NCBI RefSeq assembly: GCF_012489685.1
Contig: NC_080043.1
Span: 45,647,127-45,711,126 of the forward strand
Source: Lotus japonicus
Taxonomy: Eukaryota; Streptophyta; Magnoliopsida; Fabales; Fabaceae
Direction of reading: 5' to 3'
Length of the DNA: 64,000 bases
Below the pieces are notes generated by a model that was not told where the DNA came from, did not search any database, and saw nothing but the letters and a program-made list of their open reading frames with translations. Positions 9,446 to 23,100 of this stretch are shown piece by piece. A program made the translations under genes and the position numbers. Numbering within the stretch: position 1 is the first letter of the stretch; each line of letters opens with the position of its first letter.

Positions 9446-11596
9446 TTGGATTCGGTGACACTTCTCATTTTCCAAAGCTAATATCCAAACCCTAAGCTTC
9501 CGTCTGAGGTTGTTATCATTATTTAAAGGGTTCAGAGATTGTTTAATGTATTATGAATTTTCCTTGTAAAATGGTTTCCATTTAGTTTTGTCTCTAATCT
9601 TATGAGTTTAAAAGATCCCATAATCCCAAGTAACTCCCAGAGAAGGTCTCGATCCACTAAAATATGAATAAGGGTCCGAACCTTCGTTCGTGCCGTCAAA
9701 CTTTCCCAAAATCTCATGATGAGTGTGGCATAACTGCCCGTTATCCTCACTCTGACGTACAACACATATATGTGTAATTGCAAAATCAAAATAACACAAT
9801 CCAACAGTCATGGCACATATATCAACACATCCTAGATTAACCATTTAGCACATAGCATGTGAATCAATATCAAAAACAAATCCAGCGATAAATAATCATC
9901 ATTGTCAGCCGAAGCCTCAGAAAACATTTCCCAGTCAATCACAATCAAGTGCATAAACAATAAATCAAGTCGAATTCGTCGACACCTAAAGCATTAGCTA
10001 GTATTCAGTGAGTAGCCCTCACCTGTAGCTCCTCCAGTGTGATCCTGTAGCGTTCCTTCACAATCTCCTCCTTGGAATTCCTCAAACGAACCTTAGAGCG
10101 AAACAACAGAATTCAATCACAATCAGTCAGAAACTCAGCAGACAACAATTACTAAAGTTACACGAAGCATCATAAACTCCGAAGTACGATAATCTAATGC
10201 GCTAAGACAAGTTTTCGAAAAAGAGAAATTTCCCCCCCTTAAAGGATGCTCTCGGCCACACACATGCAATTGTGTTCGCCGCTTTTTCTTCGATCAAACT
10301 TGGTTCCTAGGTTATTATTAGTCGTAACTAAGGCGAATTAAAGCTCGGAAAAATTATCGGATCGAAAACTGACGCAGGGGTATTTTGGTCAGTGTTTTTA
10401 GCTCGGAATTTCAAAATTGGAATTTCGAAAAAAAAATTAGATGGGGACGTCACCAACGACGTTTATGATAACTAGTCCTACTGGCGCTAAGCTCAGTCGA
10501 GAGTTTTGAACCTAAAGGGCGAAGCTTTGGTCAGAAAATGGGTTTTTGAGCAGAATTGAAACTCGGCGGCAATTCGGTGAGATTCAGCGAAATGTAATCC
10601 GCTAAACATGCTCTTGGGCATGCAGGGAATAAGTTTAGACAAAGGAATCAAGTTATTTGGACAGTTTTACAAAAAGCTCAAAACTTTGAGCACAGAAAGA
10701 CATAGAGAAAAACGACAAAATTGACGATTAGAAGTAAGGAATAGCATCTATACCTCGAGGTCTTCGAGTAGCAACTGTCGGTGCAGCGATCAGGCAAGAA
10801 ACGGCGAAAATCTCTTCCTCCCCTTCTCCTCTCAAGCTCATGGGTTTGGCAATGTTGGTGTTGAAGAATTTTGATTTTTTTCAAGCTATTTATAGTTGCG
10901 GAAAAATGAAAATTTCGCGATTCCGATTTTTCCTGTGCCATCCTCTGTGAATTCTATGATAGGTTCTGGCGACAGAATTCCAGAACTCAAAATAGGTTTC
11001 TTGGAATTAAGGCAAACGATCCAAAGTCGGTGTAAATCTATTTTACCCGAAAAACTACTTTTTGCAGTTGATGTCGGATGAGAAAACTTATTTCTGAAGA
11101 AAGTTTAGAAACCTCGAAAGAAATAAGTGCTTGCGTGTAGAATCTTCGTTTGAAGCTCCGAATAGAAAAAGTCTTCATCGACCGTTTATTTTAAGTTTCT
11201 TGAGTTATCAGAGATTTAGTTTCGGCAAACCTCCGAGAACTAGAATCGGACGTTCGTACATTCCAAGGTTTCGTATTGAAATGCTTGTCATGGAAAGATT
11301 AAGAGAAGTTCTAACATTTCTCTGAAGATTTTTGGAATTAGTTTCTATCGTGTCTTTAAGTGCAAATTAGTCGTTTACTGACGCTCTCGTCCAAGGTATA
11401 AGCGAATACTACTTGCGTTATAACTTATATCGACTTTAATACTATCCTTAGCCTTTTCCTGAACTTTCTCCTGCATAAATTTATTCCATTTGATAAACAC
11501 TTGTTCAGGTTTTTCCTTCACGATACATTGAACCTAATCGTGAATAGGAATTTCATTCATTTATTCTAAGCTAAAAAACTTAGGTCTCACACTTAG

Positions 11597-11921
11597 GTTT
11601 CTGGAATGGAGAGGGATGAGAAGCATTTTTCTTTTTTTAGTCAAAATGAGAAAAGTAAAAGAATATTAATTAATTTATTAATCAGAAAATGAAAAAAAAA
11701 AAAACCCTAAAAACCTGCAATAGTAAATCACGAAGCACAAAATTAGTTTTGTGCATATTAGATTTTCCCAAATAAATGTATTTAACCATCATATATAGAT
11801 GATATTCATAAAATTTTACTATCAATTTAAAATTAAATGTTATTGCGGTATGTCAAAATTAACACAACTTTTTGAAAATATATAAAATAGGAATAATTTA
11901 ATAATAAAATTACTATTGTCT
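11597..11921. other. AT-rich spacer, no gene seen
   Basis: Low-complexity AT-rich DNA between the solo LTR and the Mutator-like element, with A runs near 11690-11705. No coding or RNA feature recognised. Confidence 0.5.
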
Positions 11922-12249
11922 GAAGTTTATGGCTTAAAGGGTCAAATGGCCCCTGAAATTACAAAGGGAATCAGTTTCAGGACCTAAACTTTTTTTACAT
12001 CAAATTGGGTCCCTAGAATTTTTTTTTTTTAATTCAATTAAGGCCAATTGCTAACAGACTTCAATTTTATCATACTTAGCAATTCCACATGGCATTTTTA
12101 ATTTTTTTAAAATTGAAAAATTCTAAAACTTTATTTTTTAATTCCAACTCATATTAAAGCATAAATAAAAAAAACTTAATAAAATGTTAATACAAAACCT
12201 AAACTAATCAAGTAATAATCCCTAATCTTAATTAAAACCTAATCTAATT

Positions 12250-12610
12250 AAAACTAAACCTAATCCTTCACCACCAACACAACCTGGGCTTCAACCCCAC
12301 CATCTTCTCCCTTCACCACCAACCCAACCTCATCGGTTTCCTCTCCAACTGGGTCAAAACCTTCTCCTCCCCCCAAAACACCTCCTTCCCCAACCTCACC
12401 GGCTTCCTCTCCAAATTCGACCTCTGGCTCTTCTCCTGCCGGCGCATCTGCGCTCATACCACCGGCACTTTCCCTCCCCGCAACGCCATCCACACCCACG
12501 TCCTCCGCGACCTTGTCTCCTTTCTTCATCCTTCTCGATTTTCCTTTTCCCTCCACCGAACTATTTCTAGGGTTTCGCTTCCTCATCGCTATCCAAGGTA
12601 CGCTCCTTTT
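12250..12610 (+). pseudogene. Possible captured gene fragment in the MULE
   Basis: Open in more than one frame and clearly richer in C/G than the surrounding element. The plus frame reads NLIGFLSNWVKTF, later NAIHTHVLRDLVSFLHP, and ends near a GGTACGC donor-like site at 12597. The minus frame gives a 108-aa Gly/Glu/Val-rich ORF (12260-12586) that looks like a by-product of codon structure on the plus strand. I do not recognise the parent gene. The pattern fits a Pack-MULE exon capture. Confidence 0.4.
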
Positions 12611-12741
12611 CTTCTCTCAATCTCCTTCCATATCTCCTACCTCTGTCTTCTCCAACCGTTGATTCCGTTGTGGCGTCGTTTCTTATCTACGAGGTTTGCT
12701 TTAGTAGCGGCCTATTTCAAAAAAATGGGATCTTGTGAACT

Positions 12742-13052
12742 GGGAATTGGATTTACCACCCCACCCATTAGAAATTCCACCCCACTGAAATACTTAAATG
12801 TCCCTCAGTGTTTTACTCCGGAAGATTAAGTTCTGGAGTGCTCCAGAAGTTAAACTTCCGGATCGTATCAGTTGGTTTATTTACTATGCACTTAAATTTG
12901 GCACCCTCATTTTTAAAGGACTTCGGAAGTTTATCTACCGGAGTGCTCCAAAACTTAATCTTCCGGAGGAAAACACAGAGGGACATTTAGGTATTTCTCC
13001 ACCTTTAAGTAGGGTGGCAATTCTAATTGGTGGGGAGGCAAATCCAATTCTC
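12742..13052. mobile_element. MULE-type MITE (311 bp) nested in the MULE
   Basis: Left end GGGAATTGGATTT and right end AAATCCAATTCTC are inverted copies. The inverted similarity runs about 100 bp or more, including the shared TCCGGAAGATTAAGTT block. Flanks are TTGTGAACT (12733-12741) and TTATGAACT (13053-13061), a 9-bp duplication with one mismatch. A further internal repeat of the TTCCGGAGTGCTCC type gives it a fold-back character. Confidence 0.82.
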
Positions 13053-13580
13053 TTATGAACTGGGTCGATGCGTTTTTTTGGTTTCGAGAAATTCAATTGG
13101 ATCACTGGGAATGTTTTAAGTTTCGGGAATTATTAGGTTTTGGTTTTTAGGCATTTTGTATATTATTGGAATTGTTTGATTGAAATTTATTTAATTAGGA
13201 TTTATGATCATTTGGTTGCAGATTTTGGTGATTTTGGTGTCTGCATTGAATTTTAGTTTGCTGGAATGTCTATGAGTGCGGCAAGACTATCGACCTAGAA
13301 AAAGGATGAGACTTTATGCAAAAGGCAAAGCTGAAGAACATTCTTGATTTTCAATTAATTATAACATGTGGCATTATTAGATTTTAAAAAAATAATTGAA
13401 AAAGCCACGTGGATAAGCTGACGAGATAAAAAATGAGACACATCAGCTTCAAACACACTTTGTCCTTAATTGAATTAAAAAAAAAATTCGGGACCCAAGT
13501 TGATGTGAAATTTTTTCAGGGATCGGAACTGATTTCCTTTACAATTACAGGGCCAATTGATCCTTTAAGCCGAAGTTTAT

Positions 13581-14079
13581 AAGTTGGATAAAAATAATCT
13601 AGATAATAAATAATTATAATTCAATGGATGAATAGGTATTAATCACATTGTTATTGTTATTAATGGTCTAAAAGTGCTAAAGTTTTATACTGCTATAACT
13701 TGATGTCTCTGTAAATATGTGTAGCAAATAACAAAATGCAATCTAATATTTTAAGAAATGTAAAACTACAGATCCTTGTTACGATACTTGCACACAAAAC
13801 CTGAACAAAGAAAAGAGGGTAGTTAAGCTAGGCTGAATATGGAGTTCTGATTTAACTAAAGCAATTTTCTCACACTTTCACTGAGATACAATGTTACATT
13901 GTAATTTTTTGTTGGAAAAAATGTTGCACATTGTTAGTGCTTTCTTCAAATGCTACATTTTCTTACCTTTCTATATGCTACTTCTGTTTTTTACAAGACA
14001 GTAAACTAGAGTTATCCCAAATATAACCAAAATACAAAATAAATGCGACTGTAAAATTTTCTCTGTTTTGTATTTTTCT
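13581..14079. other. 3' flank of the host gene, no gene seen
   Basis: AT-rich intergenic DNA between the MULE and the poly(A) signal of the minus-strand gene; nothing else recognised. Confidence 0.5.
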
Positions 14080-14085
14080 TTTATT
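14080..14085 (-). terminator. Poly(A) signal of the coiled-coil gene
   Basis: Minus strand reads AATAAA, 45 nt downstream of the stop codon at 14130-14132, in an A/T-rich context. It is the first canonical signal after the stop. Confidence 0.5.
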
Positions 14086-14129
14086 TTGTACCATGCGTGA
14101 AGAGCAGGCTTGGACATGGTAACCTGAGG

Positions 14130-17100
14130 TCATGCCCTCCCTTTCCTTTTGTCATCCAATGCCTGTGTACCCTCAAAACAAGGCCAGGCAGAATAAATGT
14201 TTTGTCAGAGAAACTGATAGCAAACAATTATACAGAATTATTATTGAAATAATTTCGCATAAAAAAATGTAAGAAAACGAACACGATCGATCGTAAATTG
14301 AAAGCCAAAAAATTATTAAAGAAGATAAAAAAGAATTCTGGTGACAAGTTGTTTGAAGAAAGAGTATCAGAACAATTTCATTACGGTAAATTGGCAGCTG
14401 CAGAGATAATGCTCTAATAAAATCCATGGCGGGATTAGGAACCTTTCATATTAAAGACTTCACATGACTTTGCCAGGTTAAAATTTTGTGTCAATCCCTC
14501 TCTTCATAAATATTTCTCAACTACATGTCATTATTGCCAATGATGTACAAGCAATTGTATGAACAAGATAGAATACGGAATACCTTACTCTGGAAGATTC
14601 GCATGGTTAACACAAGCGTGTCTCGCATTCTACAAAGAAAAAGGGAATGTAAATTGTTAAAACATGTTTGTAAAATGGATTAACATTCAAATTTGTACTT
14701 TCTGTAAGGGTGTTTCAAATCAAATTGCATATGCAAGAAATTCAATGTTGCAATGCAATCACTAGCAGAACTGACATCATTCAGAAATTACGGAATAAGA
14801 AAATTGAATTTACTGAATTGCATGAGTTAAGTGAACCCTACAAATGAGGATACACATTACGATCTTTCATTTACAGGAATAATAAATAAGCTAAGAACAT
14901 TTCCTAGGAAGCTAAGGTTCCAATGCTGCCTCTGAACTAGTTAATTTATTTAATATGTTTCTAATGCTACTTGAACCTAATCCAAATGATGAATAATTCA
15001 AATGGTATGTGACTTCCAACACTAAAATTAATAATCTTTGTTTAGGAGTGCAAAAGACTACAATAATTGCATGCAATGAGTATGAAAGTGACACACAGTT
15101 GACATTATTACCTGACACTATATGTGCTTAGAGGATGAGAAGATCCATTCGAGCATGTTAGCACAAATTGCGTTGAGAGACCACACGGAACTTTAATCTG
15201 CAGAAAATACATGACAGGAAGGGCGTGTAACTCTTTAAACAGGAAATAACAAATAGCTGAAGTTCAACACAGAAAAATGTAGTGTCAAATGAATAATATG
15301 AAGCGCCAGATTGAAACTCACGAGCTCTTTTCATAAACAGTAATTTAACATTTACGCAAATTTCATGAGATTTTTGCCTCCAAGCTATATTACATAGCTT
15401 TTAATCAATCAAATGAACATTAGAACCAGCAATTTTTTTTGTTTCTTTAAAAAGAATGCTTCTCTCCAATTAGAAATGAGGAATTGAGCCTCTAATCTTA
15501 CACAAAGGTGAGGTCAGCACTCCCTGGCAGATATTGAAGAATAAGAGGGAAGAGGAAAGGGAACCCTTAACGTCTGTTAGCACTCAAAAATGTGTAACAG
15601 CTAGAAAACAGTCGAAACATCTAGCTTGCCAGCGTGGCTGGTGAGCCACGAGAGGTTTTAGCCGAAGGAAGTGAGCGGTTGATCGAGCAGGACAGGAATC
15701 GGCTAAAGGTTTGAACTTCGACAAAATTGGAGGAAGGTGCACAGGCCTTGGGGCCACAATGGAAATATTTTGCATAGGTCCTAGAAGGCCTGCATGTGAT
15801 GGTTCATCCTTGAAAATAGGGAAAGCGGTTACTATTTGAAGAACCAGCCGAAGCAGGAAGCTCGGCTTTACCAAAGCTTCTATGCTGATCAGAGGAAGTA
15901 ACTCCCAACACCCCACAAAATGTAATTATACCGGGCAACATAGGTAGTGTCGGAAGTTATTAACCGCTGTAGGTTAGCCGAATTTGCCTCTATAAATAGA
16001 GAAAGGGTCATTTGTACACGACACAACTCATCAATCAATCAAACTACAAATTTCCCACATTTATCTTTTCAGCCTTTAAGTTTCATTTACAGTCTTTCAG
16101 CAATTTACCTTTACGGCACTTTATTTACTTTCAACCGATTTAAGCCTTTCTTAATTCATTTTCGTCTTATTTTAGTTAATAGTCATCCTGATAGGATTGC
16201 TAGTCAAGTTCGGCCCCCTATTAGCGAAGTTAATGAAAGAAGGAACCGAGCTATATAGCTCTTAGCTCTTGTGAGTTGTGATGTGATTCCGTTTTGCTGA
16301 GCTGTGCCAGCTGTAATGCCAGCTGTAATTCCTAGCAGATTAGTTACGAATATAAATTAGTTAGGGCAATTCAGTTGACATCTCTGTAACCATTTGCAAA
16401 CTTGTAATTGTTTTCTCTCTCAGGTTTCAATACACAGTTCTATAGTGTTCATCTTCTTCCTCATAATTCTTGGTTTTCTCTCTGGTTCACAGTACCAGAT
16501 CTATCACTGGTATCAGAGCACCGTTCAGGTGCCCTGATTTCTGCTTCCTTCAACTGCGCATTGCATGAAGACAAGAAGCATGGTGAGAGATTCGAACGAT
16601 TGGGAGCAGGAGCGAGAGGAATGGCGCACACGATTGGAACTGGCAGAGGCGCGCGCAAAACGTACGGAGGATCAATTGGCTGCTCTCGCGGCTAAGATCG
16701 ACTCCAGCGGCGGCGGAACCGTTCGAAGGGATGAAGCGAAATCCAGCGACGGCGGCGGAAGGACCCTGGGTGACCACGTCGAGCGCGATAGGTGGAGGAA
16801 ACTCGAGATTCCGATTTTCTCCGGCGACGGCGCGTACGGTTGGACACACCGATTGGAGCGATACTTGAGTTACGAAGCGTTCCAGAGGAGGAAAAGTTGC
16901 GTGTGACGCTGGTGGCCATGGAGGGTAGAGCGTTGAGCTGGTAGCACTGGTGGGCTAGGTGCAATCCTGAACTGACTTGGGACGGGTTCAAGCTGGCAGT
17001 GGTTCGCAGAATCCCTTTGAGTTGTTGCTGGCACTCAAACAAACAGGGACAGTGGTGGAATTCGTGGAAGAGTTCGAGAAATATGTTGGAGCTTTGAAGG

Positions 17101-20100
17101 CCATTGATCAAGAATTTGCAAGGGGAATTTTCATGAATGGCTTGAAGGAGGAGATACAAGTGGAGGTAAAACTTTATGAATTGAAGTCTCTGTCTGATTT
17201 AATTCTAAAGTCAATCATGATTGAAGAATATGGTTTGGAATAATAAAGGAAAATCAAATAATCACTTCAAATCTAGTTCTTACACTAAGACTGTGACTGT
17301 GGATACTAAGCCTTAGTTAGAAAAGAAAAATGAAACTGGTCAAGCTGCTACTTCTCTGTTTGAGTAAGTCTTTGTCCCCCATTTTATTTCCTTTCAGGGA
17401 TTTTTCCTTCATTATTGGTGTTCTAAGCCCCTTCCTTAAGATTTTGAGGTTTCCCTTCATTCCCCTGAGTTCCCCCCTGCTCCCTTAGATTGGTAGCTCA
17501 CAATAGGGTGAATAATCCTTCCTCTGGTCTCTCCAGAATTAGTAGAAAATCTTCCTCCAAATCCTCCCTTCTCCTTCCATCCTCTTTTGTCCTCCTCCTT
17601 GGATTTGCCTCCTCTCATGGCTGAGTTTTTCTCTTCCAGTAAAAGAGCTCTATCCATGAGATCTGCCAAATCCTCTGTTGGGTACAGCTTCATCTCAGCC
17701 TTAATCTCCTCATGCAACCCATTTAGAAATACTCCCTTTAGCACTTCTCTGTCAGCATTTCGCATACGCGCAGCTAAGAGTTCAAAATGCCCCCTGTATT
17801 CCATAACACTTCCCTTCTGCTTAGCACTGAGCAAAGGCCCAAAAGGATTCTGAACCAATTCAGGTTGAAATCTGCGAATCAGTGCTTGTTTGAGCGGTTC
17901 CCAAGCTCGCACTGGAGCTTGCTCCGCTCACCATTGGAACCAGCTGAGCGCGCGGTCCTCCATGGCGATCATCACCATCTCAACCTTCTCGGTTTCTTCG
18001 ACTCGACTGAGTCGGAAAAACCTCTCCACCTTTGTAATCCATCCGTACGCGTCGTTACCATTGAACATCGGGATATCCACGCGCCACCCTATGACAGCTC
18101 GAAGATGGCTCTCATGATGAGCGTGCTCGTGAGGTTCACAATTGCGTGCTCGTGAGCGTGCTCGGAGCTCCTCGAACTGTTCGTGAGCTACTTCCTTCAT
18201 CTCCGTAATGGAACGCTCCAGATTGTCGACTCTCGATTCCATAGCGCTGCGGGTAAGCACCATACAAAGCTCCCTTTGGATCGGGAGCTCTGATACCAAT
18301 GTTAGGTACCAAAAAAAACAGAGCACTGAATGAAGAAACAGATATGTATTATAGCAATGAATCCTCTGGATAAACCCAGAAGCAGTGTATAGAGGAATTA
18401 CAAATAAGGAAAATGACAAGAAAGTCTTGAGCAATTCGAGAGTGCTCAATCTCTTCTAATTCCAGAATAATTTCTGCCTCGGGAATTCTCTCTCCATAAC
18501 TAACCTATATACTCAAATGCCTATGGTCCCCCCTCACCCACATGGGTGCTGCCACCTCACCTGGTGGTTATCTTGAAAAGATACCTTCTACAAGGTTGGC
18601 TCATCAGGTACAGCTTGCACCAGTTTGGGCTTTCTAGTATATACCTTCCCAAATCTGGGCCTGGCCAAAGGGTCTGTATCACAAACCCTTGTTGCTCGCT
18701 CCAGCACAAAGCTGAGTATCGAAGCTTGGCAAATACCACCTCTGAAATTCTCTGGATTCAGTCCTTACTTCAAGAGCTGCAGGTTCCTTATCACACTCCT
18801 CATGTCTACTGTGACAATATGAGTGCTATGGCTCTTACTCACAATCCTTTCCTCCATGTTAGGACCAAGCATATGGAGTTAGACATCTTTTTTGTCAGAG
18901 ATAAAGTTCTTAACAATAGTCTCATTGTCACTGATGTTCCCTCCTTGGATCAGGTTGCTGACATCTTTATTAAAGCCTTATCACCCACAAGATTTGCTGC
19001 TTTGGCTTCCAATCTCAAGGTTGTTGACAAGTTCTCCCTTCATCACCCACCTTGAGCTTGCGGGGGTGTATTAGAGATATACTATAGACTAGTTAGTTCT
19101 AGTCAACTATCCTGTTAGTTGACTAATAGTTAGCTATTACAATAGTCTTTAGGAAAGACTATATATACCAATTGTATCCAACTGTAACAGTTACCAATTT
19201 ACATAATAGAATTCAGTAACAACAAACACACTCTCTCTCTCTACTCTCTCTTTTCTGAATCTGGGTCATCTTCAACAATATCTAATAATGGCAGGGGCAT
19301 TATCCATAGGAAGGGTGTGAATGAGCTGCTGAGTCTCTTCACAGGAATCACTTAAAGGAACTGGTTACTCACCATAGTTACTTGTCATGATCTAGATCTT
19401 GAGTAATTAGAGGTGAAAACAACATTTTTACTTAGTGAGCTCTAGAAGCAGATTTACTGAGTAGGGCAGAACAATTTTCCATGCTAGGTATTCCAGTAAC
19501 AGTTGTTTCCTTAAGATATCACGTATAACTTGAAAAAGTTCTCTAGGAAGTGGTGTATACAGTTTGATACATTAATAGCCCATACGATAGGTATGTGTAT
19601 CACCAGAAGTCCAGAAATTTGAATTACATACCGATAAGTCCTTTGAGAATTTCTCAGCAACTACTGGACCTTCAGTACCACTTATTTTAATTTGGTATCC
19701 TGATCGTCTTAAGAATAGAGTTGCTTGTTCCCAATTTTCAGAAGAATCCATCTGTCAGACATAACCAGGAAAATGTGAGAATGCACATCAACATGAATTC
19801 GGAACAGAATATGTTTTTTATACTTGAGAAATGATATTAAATAGAAAAAAAGAGATAAGGATTTTGTAGAATTGAATTTTAATTCATTGTCACCTGTTCG
19901 TTTAAAAGTATTCTGCAGCATTATGCAATGATTTGTGGCCACAAAATTTAATGTGATTAATAATACATCAGGTGTCAGTAATTAAATGATATGGAAAGAT
20001 GTCATTGGATAACGGTGTAAAGCTTTGATTGAATACTGAGTGCATCAATTAAATTGTGTGAATCTTTTTATTCTCTAATCTGTCATACTTCTGGTTCTAG

Positions 20101-23100
20101 TTGGAGTGAAATGCTTGAATTTCAGGGTGTTCTGAAGTCTTCAGAATTGTTGGAGCTGTAAGAAAGAATAAGGTCTTTGGCTTCTAGCCTTCTATTTGGT
20201 TCTCTGTTCAAGTTAACTTTGGGAGTTCAAGTTCAAATACCAATTTATTCCAGTTTTGAAGAATAACCTGTTAACATTCCTTGATGAGATACTATTTACA
20301 TTATAGAGAATGCACAAAAATACTAACAATCCTAGAATTATAGGGAAACGTGAACTTTAAAAATTAATCAGTACAAATAAAAAAGGAAATAATGAACAAA
20401 TTAAGATATAATCCCGCAACACAACTAACAAGACTGTAATATACTACTTATTAAATATTTAAAATTATACATAATGTCAAAAATGACTTCAGCAGGGAAG
20501 ATACACGTTACTACTCTAAGAAAAAAAAAATCTTCTTTTCAAACATACACCTCAAATCAGATAGACTAAGTATAAATATATGAAAGCATATGCTAACAAA
20601 TGCCCAACAGGCACTAATTAAGGACTAAAAAAATGTCAAATGTTATTGAAAAGTACAGTTTTGTAATTTAACACTATTAAATGCTGTACTTTTCAATAAA
20701 TATTCCAGTGTCCTTACTGTACTTGTTAGTTAGACCCATATGTTACATGATCTGAGCATAAAAAAAAATTCCAGCAGAAACCACACCTACCAGAAGTAGA
20801 ACACTGAACGTTGCTTCTCCTTTAGCCAGATTTGTGTCAATCTCAAGTTGCATTTCTGGGTCTATAAAGTTAGCAAACAGAATACCATGATTAGGAAACA
20901 TAAGAGGAAAAGCTAAAATCAGACAAAAGACAAATATTACACCAAATAACAAATTGGAAAATAAAAAATAGATTAGTGAAGTTGTTCATCTAAGCATGTA
21001 TGTTTCAGTTACTGTGTATATGACAAGAACCTTTCGGAGAAACAAACCACAAAAGCTAAATGTCGCAGTTGACGAGTCCAAGGCCTTATAAACCCCACAA
21101 AAAACCCCATACTTTCAATGTGAGACAAAAATATCATACTTTTAAACTCGATAGTGGATCCTAACATCCGTCCACGCTTCACACGCTTGGCGTCCAGGCA
21201 GGCTGGCTGCGCACTTTCCCTTTAACTAGTCCCAAGTGAACATTGCTATATCGACATCACCACCGGAGCCGCTCGCTTGCGGCTGAGAGCCATGGTGGAA
21301 GATTTTGATACCAATTGATAAGAACCTTTTAGAGAACCGTAACACAAAAGTTACCTATTGTAGATGGAGAACCCAAGGCTTCATAAATCCTACACTAAAA
21401 TCTCATATTTCTAATGTGAGACTCACTCAAGTCCCATACCTTGCAATTAGAAAACACGATATAGAATTTTCCCATATCTCTTTTCTTGCTTTCTTTCTCT
21501 CTCTCTCTCTCTCTCACTCTCTCTCTCCCTTCCAAGTTCCAACTATATTATAATTATACTGTTATAGTTCCAACTTCCAAGTACCTAGACCAATTTTTTT
21601 TCAACAATCAATTTTTTTGATTCAGTAATTTAAGTTCCACCATCATAATATATATTTAGTATCACATAGAAAGGAAATATGACCAGTGAGACTTCCAGAT
21701 TCAGCAGCAAATAAACATACCACATTTTATTTTGTTCTGATCATTAGCAAAAAGCCTCACTAGCTCCCCCTGACAAAGAACAAATTTGACCAAAAAATCC
21801 ATGCATAATATTTTAATGAATTGTCTGGGCCAGAAATTGATAAATAACAATAACTAAGGCAGAATGAGGACATAAAACAGTAAGATAACTCTAGACAGAC
21901 AAGGAAATATTGAATACAAATAGTTTAATTTATTAATACTTGAGCACCTGAGATATAATCAGTTCCAAGTTCAATACTTTAGCATACATAGATTTGTTTG
22001 TAATTTTTTTTTTAGTATATTGCGTAATGATTAATGAACACAACATAAATGACAGACCCTGCATCACTGAAAATGTTATTTCAAACCTGATGGCCTTTGT
22101 CATCCATTGGAATACACTCAACTGCTATCAACTTATCAACATCATCGGCTGTAACTACATACTCTGGATTTGTGGCTCCTGAACCAAGAAAAACAGGCAA
22201 TATATATACACACTCCCCTCTCAGTAAACAAACATAAAATTACTAAAAAAGAAAAAAAATGAGTAATAACAGACCAACCACCTTCAATATACTGCCTAGT
22301 GCCATCCTGAAGATGCCGAACCCACTGACATGAGCCCAAGAATTATGATGACATCAGTAATAAAAGTGATGAAAAAAATAAGGATGATCACTAAGCAATA
22401 CAGAAAGAATTTTACCTGAAACATACAAAGAGAAGTTCCACGGACTGGATAACCACATCCAAGAAGTTTTTCTCCAGGAATAGCCTCACCACAAATTTGA
22501 AAATTCTCAATTCCAGGGCCATCTAGAAATTTGTAACTTCTTAGTATATGTTGATATACTGTCTATTACACTGAAAAACGTAGATTACCTTCAGAAACAG
22601 AGGAAGCAGTCTCATCATGCTCAGGTGGAGGTTGATACAACTTGCCATTTACAAAATTTCTCTCTCTAGTTCTCTCATGCGCTCCAATTTTATCAATTGA
22701 ATCATGATGGAAAGAAGAAGATACTTCCCTGCGCAAATTGTTTCATAGGTAAGTACATATATAAAAAACAAAATATGCCTAATCAGATATACAAAGTATT
22801 TCTCACCTTCTATGCACACCTGCCTTTTTAATAAGCTTAAGAAATTCATCATCATTGGATTATGCATGTATGGTCAAGTACACATGAGTTGAAAGTGCAG
22901 ATGTGATGGTGTAGTACATATAATATAAGAAAATATTTCCAAACATTTTGGGTTAGTTAAACCACCAGTAGAAATTTCTTCACCATCTTTTCATGTAAGG
23001 CCGTGAGTATTTTCAAATTGTGAAAGAGTAGCTCATGATGTCATCCTACAAATTATTCCTAAGTAATGGTGATGGATAATGGATATTCAGTATTCACATT

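Larger units (their letters stand above)
7613..11591 (-). mobile_element. Giant solo LTR (3979 bp), TSD CTTAG
   Basis: Ends on the plus strand are TGTAACACC (7613) and GGTCTCACA (11591), i.e. TG...CA. It is flanked by a perfect 5-bp duplication CTTAG (7608-7612 and 11592-11596). No internal region is present, so it is a solo LTR formed by LTR-LTR recombination. It belongs to the same family as the LTRs at 40481-44676, 48758-51607, 51627-54358 and 55299-59097: the shared start TGTRAGACC, TATA region and end GGGGTGTTACA all align. The minus-strand TATA motif CTATAAATAG is at about 10885-10894. Confidence 0.95.
11931..13571. mobile_element. Mutator-like element (1641 bp) with 9-bp TSD
   Basis: Terminal inverted repeats begin GGCTTAAAGG and end CCTTTAAGCC. 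They pair over more than 100 bp, including the T/A runs (left about 11931-12050, right about 13455-13571). Perfect 9-bp duplications GAAGTTTAT flank it at 11922-11930 and 13572-13580. Size and TSD length identify a non-autonomous MULE. No transposase is present. It carries a GC-richer segment (12250-12610) that looks like host coding sequence and a second element nested at 12742-13052. Confidence 0.92.

Noticed and set aside
12260..12586. 108-aa Gly/Glu/Val-rich minus ORF
   Set aside because: Low-complexity by-product of pyrimidine-rich plus-strand sequence in a MULE; the plus-strand reading is more protein-like.
20743..20952. 69-codon hydrophobic ORF that looks like a membrane protein
   Set aside because: It is exon 16 (20861-20791) read through into both flanking introns; the hydrophobic parts are intronic.
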